This document shows positions 6,475-10,525 of a stretch of 10,525 bases of DNA, in pieces. The stretch comes from CAYPEL01 sp964409635 (GTDB lineage Bacteria; Pseudomonadota; Gammaproteobacteria; DSM-19610). The DNA lies in the NCBI GenBank assembly GCA_964409635.1, contig CAYPEL010000093.1, positions 1-10,525 on the forward strand. The letters run 5' to 3'. A model generated the notes under the pieces. It saw nothing but the letters and a program-made list of their open reading frames with translations, was not told where the DNA came from and did not search any database. Every line of letters starts with the position of its first letter. Position 1 is the stretch's first letter. Position numbers and translations under genes: made by a program.

Positions 6475-6535
6475 GCCACGGAAAAATACAGAATAATAGA
6501 ATTTCTAAAAATAATATTTCTGTGTATTCCGTGGC
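6475..6535. repeat. Imperfect inverted repeat between dnaN and recF
   Basis: GCCACGGAA (6475-6483) pairs with TTCCGTGGC (6527-6535), and ACAGAA (6488-6493) with TTCTGT (6518-6523), across a small 4x3 internal loop. The apical loop of 24 nt is very AT-rich. There is no T-tract after the second arm, so it is not a clear intrinsic terminator. The CCACGGAA/TTCCGTGG arms resemble dispersed intergenic palindromes that I recall from environmental genomes; that resemblance is not checked here. Confidence 0.6.
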
Positions 6536-6552
6536 AAATAGATAAAAATGCT

Positions 6553-6568
6553 GGCACTGGTCAGTGCC
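6553..6568. repeat. Short hairpin before recF
   Basis: GGCACTG-GT-CAGTGCC is a near-perfect 16-bp palindrome ending 16 nt before the recF ATG. In RNA it would form a 5-6 bp stem with a tight loop just where a ribosome binding site is expected. The sequence between it and the ATG (CTTAAGTC) contains no Shine-Dalgarno motif. Confidence 0.5.
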
Positions 6569-6584
6569 TAATCATCCTTAAGTC

Positions 6585-7673
6585 ATGTTGCTACAGTCAT
6601 TATCCATTAAGCGCTTTCGAAACATAGAGCGCGCAGAACTGGATTTTTCTCCAGGCCTGAACGTTATTTCAGGCTGTAATGCGGCGGGTAAAACAAGCTT
6701 ACTCGAAGCCATATACTTTCTGGGTAGGGCAAATTCATTTAGAACAAATAAAGCCGTTGAGCTGATTCAACGGGAAACGAATGATTTTGAACTCTTTGCC
6801 AGAATAAGCCGGAAGCGAACATCAGCCATTCCGGTGGGAGTAGGGTATAGCAAGCAGGGGTTAGATATCAGGGTTCAGGGAGAAACTATACGAAGGTTAT
6901 CCGAGTTGGCCGAGTTATTTCCAATGCAACTACTGGCTGGAAATATTCATCAATTGTTGGAAGATGGGCCAAGATTCAGGCGAAAATTTATGGATTGGGG
7001 TTTGTTTCACGTGGAACCTTCTTATGCTCAAGAGTGGCGCCGGTACCAGAGAGCATTAAAGCAGCGCAATGCGGCCTTGCGCAGTAAAGCAGCCCCCAAT
7101 CAAATTATTGTATGGAATGATGATCTGGTTAATTCCTGCCAGGCCATTGATCGCCTAAGAGCCCAGTTTATAGATAATATAACTATAGATATCAATAAGC
7201 TATTTAATTTTTTAGTTAATAAACAGCATGCTATTACCATCAAATACCAATCCGGAATACCCGCAGGATTAGACTATGCAGCTTGTTTGGAACAGCAAAT
7301 GGAAAAAGATCGGGAGCAGGGTTTTACCCAGTACGGAATTCACCGCGGTGATTTTACTTTTCAGGAACAGGGTAAAGATCTCATGCTGCAGTTATCAAGG
7401 GGCCAGCAGAAGCTGCTGGTTGTTGCTCTACAATTAAGTCAGCCCGCCCAGGGCCAAGGTACTGACTTTAATTCCAGAGGGCTTTACCTATTGGATGATC
7501 TTGGCGCTGAATTAGATAAACAGCACCAAAAGCGCGTGATCGAGTGTCTTACAGATATAGACGTACAAGGGTTTATTACGACAATTCAGGCAGATTCAGT
7601 TTTAAAGGAGTATCAGAACAGCACATTTAAAGTGTTTCACGTGGAACACGGAAATATCGAAGAAGTGGTATAA
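6585..7673 (+). CDS. recF: DNA replication/repair protein RecF
   Basis: RecF is an SMC-like ATPase that, with RecO and RecR, loads RecA at gaps in single-stranded DNA. The 362-aa product has the usual length. It shows Walker A GCNAAGKTS (30-38) in place of the commoner GxNGxGKTS, which still satisfies GxxxxGKT. The PMQLLAGNIHQLLEDGP and FMDWGLFHVEP segments follow. The ABC-type signature LSRGQQKLLVVALQL and Walker B LYLLDDLGAELD lie towards the C-terminus. Alignment by eye to E. coli RecF supports the ATG at 6585 (MLLQSLSIKRFRNIE versus MSLTRLLIRDFRNIE), although no Shine-Dalgarno motif is evident. gyrB follows after 27 bp. Two ParB-type parS sites are embedded in the coding sequence, at FHVEP (141-145) and FHVEH (351-355). 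Confidence 0.97.
   Translation: MLLQSLSIKRFRNIERAELDFSPGLNVISGCNAAGKTSLLEAIYFLGRANSFRTNKAVELIQRETNDFELFARISRKRTSAIPVGVGYSKQGLDIRVQGETIRRLSELAELFPMQLLAGNIHQLLEDGPRFRRKFMDWGLFHVEPSYAQEWRRYQRALKQRNAALRSKAAPNQIIVWNDDLVNSCQAIDRLRAQFIDNITIDINKLFNFLVNKQHAITIKYQSGIPAGLDYAACLEQQMEKDREQGFTQYGIHRGDFTFQEQGKDLMLQLSRGQQKLLVVALQLSQPAQGQGTDFNSRGLYLLDDLGAELDKQHQKRVIECLTDIDVQGFITTIQADSVLKEYQNSTFKVFHVEHGNIEEVV
7003..7018. promoter_or_regulatory. parS-like ParB-binding site within recF (15/16)
   Basis: TGTTTCACGTGGAACC matches the chromosomal parS consensus TGTTNCACGTGNAACA at all fixed positions except the last base. ParB/Spo0J nucleates on such sites near the origin and spreads, then works with ParA to segregate origins. 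The core encodes Phe-His-Val-Glu of the conserved DWGxFHxEP segment of RecF. parA and parB are not in this window. Confidence 0.7.
7633..7648. promoter_or_regulatory. parS ParB-binding site within recF (perfect)
   Basis: TGTTTCACGTGGAACA matches every fixed position of the parS consensus. It lies at the 3' end of recF, about 2.3 kb from the predicted origin, and encodes Phe-His-Val-Glu in the same frame as the other site. Clusters of parS beside oriC are standard in chromosomes that encode ParABS, including pseudomonads. Confidence 0.85.
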
Positions 7674-7700
7674 TAGGCCGGTTGCCTAGGGAATTCTGTC

Positions 7701-10118
7701 ATGTCTGATAATAAAACTTATGATTCATCTAATATCAAAGTCTTAAAGGGCCTTGATGCCGTTAGAAAACGTCCCGGAATGTACATTGGTGATACGGATG
7801 ATGGTACTGGATTACACCATATGGTCTTTGAGGTCGTCGATAACTCGATCGATGAGGCGCTGGCCAAATACTGCTCTGAAATATCCGTAATTCTCCACAG
7901 CGATACTTCTGTCACTATAAAAGATGATGGGCGTGGAATTCCGGTTGATATTCACCCGGAAGAAGGGCGGTCAGCGGCAGAAGTTATCATGACGGTGCTG
8001 CACGCGGGCGGTAAGTTTGATGATAATTCCTACAAAGTATCTGGCGGTCTTCACGGAGTGGGCATTTCCGTTGTTAACGCCTTATCGGAATATTTGCGAT
8101 TGACCATCCGCCGTGATGGTGAGGTGCATTTCCAGGAATACTATATGGGTGAGCCACAAGCGCCCATAAAAGCCATTGGCAAAACAGAAGAAACGGGTAC
8201 AGAGATTCGCTTCAAACCCAGTAGCGAAACCTTTAGTGATATCAATTATCACTATGATATCTTAGCTAAACGTTTGAGAGAGCTATCCTTTTTAAATTCC
8301 GGGGTGAGGATTCGCCTCACAGATGAACGATCTGATAAAGAAGATCTTTTTGAATACCAGGGCGGTATTCAGGCCTTTGTAGCACACTTAAATCGTAATA
8401 AGACACCGTTGCATCCGACAGTGTTTTACTTAAACGGGGAAAAAGACGGTGTGGGCGTTGAGGTGGCTTTGCAGTGGAATGATTCTTACCAGGAAAATAT
8501 TTTTTGTTATACCAACAACATTCCTCAACTTGATGGTGGCACCCATTTAGCCGGTTTCCGCGGTGCGCTCACGCGTACCCTAAACCAGTACATGGAAAAA
8601 GAGGGTATCAGTAAAAAGGCAAAAATATCGACCACCGGTGATGATGCGCGCGAAGGCCTTACGGCGGTACTCTCCGTTAAGGTACCGGATCCTAAATTTT
8701 CGTCGCAGACCAAGGAAAAGCTGGTTTCTTCCGAGGTAAAAGGCATCGTGGAATCCACCGTAGGAGAGAAACTTGAAAGCTATCTCCTTGAAAATCCTAA
8801 AGAAACTAGAGCCATCACAGCAAAAATCATCGAAGCTGCCTGTGCCCGGGAAGCCGCAAGAAAAGCCCGCGAGATGACCCGGCGTAAAGGCGCACTGGAT
8901 ATTGCTGGTTTGCCAGGCAAACTGGCCGATTGCCAGGAGCGCGATCCGGCGCTCAGCGAACTGTTCCTGGTGGAGGGTGATTCCGCCGGCGGTTCTGCCA
9001 AGCAGGGTAGGGATCGTAAGTATCAGGCTATCCTCCCGCTGAAAGGTAAAATTCTCAATGTAGAAAAAGCGCGTTTTGACAAGATGCTGTCTTCCGTTGA
9101 AGTCGGCACACTCATCACGGCGCTGGGCTGCGGAATAGGGCGCGACGAATTTAATATCGAGAAACTGCGCTATCACCGTATCATCATCATGACGGATGCC
9201 GATGTCGATGGATCGCATATTCGTACCTTGCTGTTAACGTTCTTTTACCGCCAGATGCCTGAGTTAATCGAAAATGGTTATATTTATATTGCCCAACCCC
9301 CTTTGTACAAAGCCAAGAAAGGCAAGCAGGAACAGTACGTTAAAGATGACAGTGAATTAAGGGCATATCTGATATCAGCGGCGCTGGACAAAGCGAGCCT
9401 GTACGTCACCAAAGATGCCCCGGCATTAACCGGCCCCGGGCTGGAAACATTGACCCAGCAATTCATGATTGTTATGGCATCCATTGAACGTTTATCACGA
9501 CGCTACAATGCTACGATTCTGGAAAAAATGATTTACTTACCGCAGCTCGCTGAAGCAGATTTGTACGATAAGGAAAAAGTGAAAACCTGGTGCGCGGAGC
9601 TTGAGCAACGTATCAATGCGGATCAAACCGCAGGAGTGCGCTATGAAATAATCTCGGCTGCGGCTGAAAGCGATGGCTTCAATCTTATTATCCGCAAATT
9701 AACCCACGGCATCTTATCCAGCGAGCAAACTATGCACGATGATTTCTTTTCCAGTGCAGAGTATCGCCGCATGGTGGCGTTGGGTAAGCAACTCGACGGA
9801 TTATTGAGTGAAGACGCCTTTGTCCAACGTGGCGAAAAGCAACAAGAAGTCAGCAGCTTTAAACAAGCCATCAACTGGATGATGGATGAAGCAAAACGCG
9901 GCCAGCACGTACAACGCTACAAAGGTTTGGGAGAAATGAATCCAGATCAACTTTGGGAAACCACCATGAACCAGGATAGCCGGCGTTTACTACAGGTAAG
10001 AATTGAAGATGCTGTTGCGGCGGATGAAATCTTTACAACCTTGATGGGTGACCAGGTCGAACCACGGCGTGATTTTATTGAAAGCAATGCGTTGTTGGTG
10101 TCGAATTTGGATGTGTAG
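7701..10118 (+). CDS. gyrB: DNA gyrase subunit B
   Basis: GyrB supplies the ATPase and part of the cleavage centre of DNA gyrase (GyrA2GyrB2), which introduces negative supercoils. The 805-aa product aligns along its whole length with E. coli GyrB (804). The GHKL ATPase has Glu44 and Asn48 in FEVVDNSIDEA, Asp75 in DDGRGIP, the lid GGLHGVG (115-121) and Thr167 in ETGTEIRF. The transducer domain carries QTKEKLVSSEV. The Toprim domain has catalytic Glu425 in LVEGDSAGGSAKQG and metal-binding Asp499 and Asp501 in MTDADVDGSH. The roughly 170-aa insert of Gram-negative GyrB spans about 560-730 and is the most divergent part. The C-terminus has QRYKGLGEMNPDQLWETTM. AGGGA at 7688-7692 is a good ribosome binding site. 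GyrB is the target of aminocoumarins; I did not examine resistance positions. Confidence 0.98.
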   Translation: MSDNKTYDSSNIKVLKGLDAVRKRPGMYIGDTDDGTGLHHMVFEVVDNSIDEALAKYCSEISVILHSDTSVTIKDDGRGIPVDIHPEEGRSAAEVIMTVLHAGGKFDDNSYKVSGGLHGVGISVVNALSEYLRLTIRRDGEVHFQEYYMGEPQAPIKAIGKTEETGTEIRFKPSSETFSDINYHYDILAKRLRELSFLNSGVRIRLTDERSDKEDLFEYQGGIQAFVAHLNRNKTPLHPTVFYLNGEKDGVGVEVALQWNDSYQENIFCYTNNIPQLDGGTHLAGFRGALTRTLNQYMEKEGISKKAKISTTGDDAREGLTAVLSVKVPDPKFSSQTKEKLVSSEVKGIVESTVGEKLESYLLENPKETRAITAKIIEAACAREAARKAREMTRRKGALDIAGLPGKLADCQERDPALSELFLVEGDSAGGSAKQGRDRKYQAILPLKGKILNVEKARFDKMLSSVEVGTLITALGCGIGRDEFNIEKLRYHRIIIMTDADVDGSHIRTLLLTFFYRQMPELIENGYIYIAQPPLYKAKKGKQEQYVKDDSELRAYLISAALDKASLYVTKDAPALTGPGLETLTQQFMIVMASIERLSRRYNATILEKMIYLPQLAEADLYDKEKVKTWCAELEQRINADQTAGVRYEIISAAAESDGFNLIIRKLTHGILSSEQTMHDDFFSSAEYRRMVALGKQLDGLLSEDAFVQRGEKQQEVSSFKQAINWMMDEAKRGQHVQRYKGLGEMNPDQLWETTMNQDSRRLLQVRIEDAVAADEIFTTLMGDQVEPRRDFIESNALLVSNLDV

Positions 10119-10266
10119 CTAAACGAATGAAGTGTTCTTGGATGCTATGGAAACAGCAGCGCTGCACGTGGTGCCTATCATAAACTTTCCTAATTAGGTC
10201 TATCCGTAAGCTATAAAATACTGTATATTTAACCAGTACTTATAGATATGAATCAAGGAGTTATAA
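10119..10266. other. gyrB-transposase intergenic region, probably containing the IS left end
   Basis: No gene is visible in this 148-bp gap. It contains two perfect 10-bp palindromes, GCAGCGCTGC (10156-10165) and CCTAATTAGG (10189-10198), but no intrinsic terminator for gyrB. The DNA from about 10190 onward is abruptly AT-rich and leads into the transposase, so the left end of the insertion sequence is likely somewhere between about 10190 and 10220. The exact terminal inverted repeat cannot be set without the right end, which lies outside the window. Confidence 0.35.
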
Positions 10267-10525
10267 ATGGCCCAGAATAAAATTCAATTTCAAAAAGGCG
10301 TGAGTTTACCTGAATTCATGGGGCTTTACGGTACCGAAAAGCACTGCTTTGACGCATTATTTCAGTGGCGCTGGCCCGATGGGTTCATTTGCCCAAGCTG
10401 TGGCGGCAAGAAAAGCTGTCAATTAAACACGCGTCAACTTCAACAATGTAATACCTGCCATCATCAAACCTCATTGACGGCGGGTACAATATTCGAGTCT
10501 ACCAAGCTTCCCTTAACCCCGTGGT
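10267..10525 (+). CDS. IS1595-family transposase (partial, C-terminus outside window)
   Basis: Eighty-six codons are visible and they run off the right edge. The product begins MAQNKIQFQKGVSLPEFM and contains a zinc ribbon, CPSC (42-45) and CNTC (61-64). It continues HHQTSLTAGTIFESTKLPLTPW, the hallmark of the N-terminal zinc-ribbon domain of IS1595-type transposases. The catalytic DDE/DDN domain would lie outside the window. AAGGAG at 10255-10260, 6 nt before the ATG, is an excellent ribosome binding site, and the reading frame is intact so far. Insertion directly downstream of gyrB leaves the essential gene untouched. Whether the element is complete or active cannot be judged. Confidence 0.85.
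   Translation, partial: MAQNKIQFQKGVSLPEFMGLYGTEKHCFDALFQWRWPDGFICPSCGGKKSCQLNTRQLQQCNTCHHQTSLTAGTIFESTKLPLTPW

Noticed and set aside
8580..9218. 212-codon open frame on the minus strand inside gyrB
   Set aside because: Fully antisense to the conserved Toprim region of gyrB, no recognisable motif, no ribosome binding site context; a shadow frame.
10165..10170. CACGTG after gyrB as another parS core
   Set aside because: The surrounding bases do not match the parS consensus beyond the hexamer.
1..10525. CRISPR array, tRNA or rRNA genes, defence or biosynthetic cluster
   Set aside because: No regularly spaced direct repeats, no structural RNA sequence and no genes outside the standard origin set and one transposase were found.

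Overview
This window is the replication-origin neighbourhood of a bacterial chromosome, most likely from a non-enteric gammaproteobacterium. The gene order is the classic divergent one. rpmH-rnpA-yidD-yidC-mnmE runs leftward and dnaA-dnaN-recF-gyrB runs rightward. The protein sequences resemble gammaproteobacterial families (GyrB of 805 aa with the proteobacterial insert, DnaA beginning LWRQCL..ELPEQQFNTWIRPLQ, YidC with a large periplasmic domain). The intact layout with yidD and yidC next to mnmE, and the lack of any GATC in the dnaA-dnaN gap, suggest a Pseudomonas/Cellvibrio-like lineage rather than an enteric one. That placement is inference; no 16S gene is present.

Left arm (1-3641, minus strand): mnmE (tRNA wobble-uridine modification, 3' end outside the window), yidC (membrane insertase), yidD, rnpA (RNase P protein) and rpmH (ribosomal protein bL34). 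Spacing is tight: rpmH and rnpA are 12 nt apart in the same frame, rnpA and yidD share one base (TAATG), and yidD and yidC overlap by 8 nt. Between yidC and mnmE sits a perfect 24-bp inverted repeat of the REP/REPIN type.

Centre (3642-5364): the rpmH-dnaA gap carries a leftward promoter candidate, an attenuator-like hairpin and one perfect DnaA box. dnaA starts with TTG. The 187-bp dnaA-dnaN gap has the hallmarks of oriC: a 19-bp perfect inverted repeat whose arms each hold two DnaA-box-like 9-mers in tandem, a further perfect DnaA box, and a flank of about 20% G+C.

Right arm (5365-10118, plus strand): dnaN (sliding clamp), recF (recombinational repair ATPase) and gyrB (gyrase B). Two parS-like ParB sites lie inside recF in the same reading frame, and both encode Phe-His-Val-Glu. 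They would place the ParB centromere 2-2.5 kb from the origin. The dnaN-recF gap holds two hairpins.

Right edge (10119-10525): after a gap with no gene, an IS1595-type transposase begins with a strong ribosome binding site and runs out of the window.

Together the genes serve replication initiation (DnaA, clamp, gyrase, RecF), origin segregation (parS), and translation and membrane biogenesis (bL34, RNase P, YidD/YidC, MnmE). I see no undescribed multi-gene system. The items of most interest are the cis-acting DNA sites.
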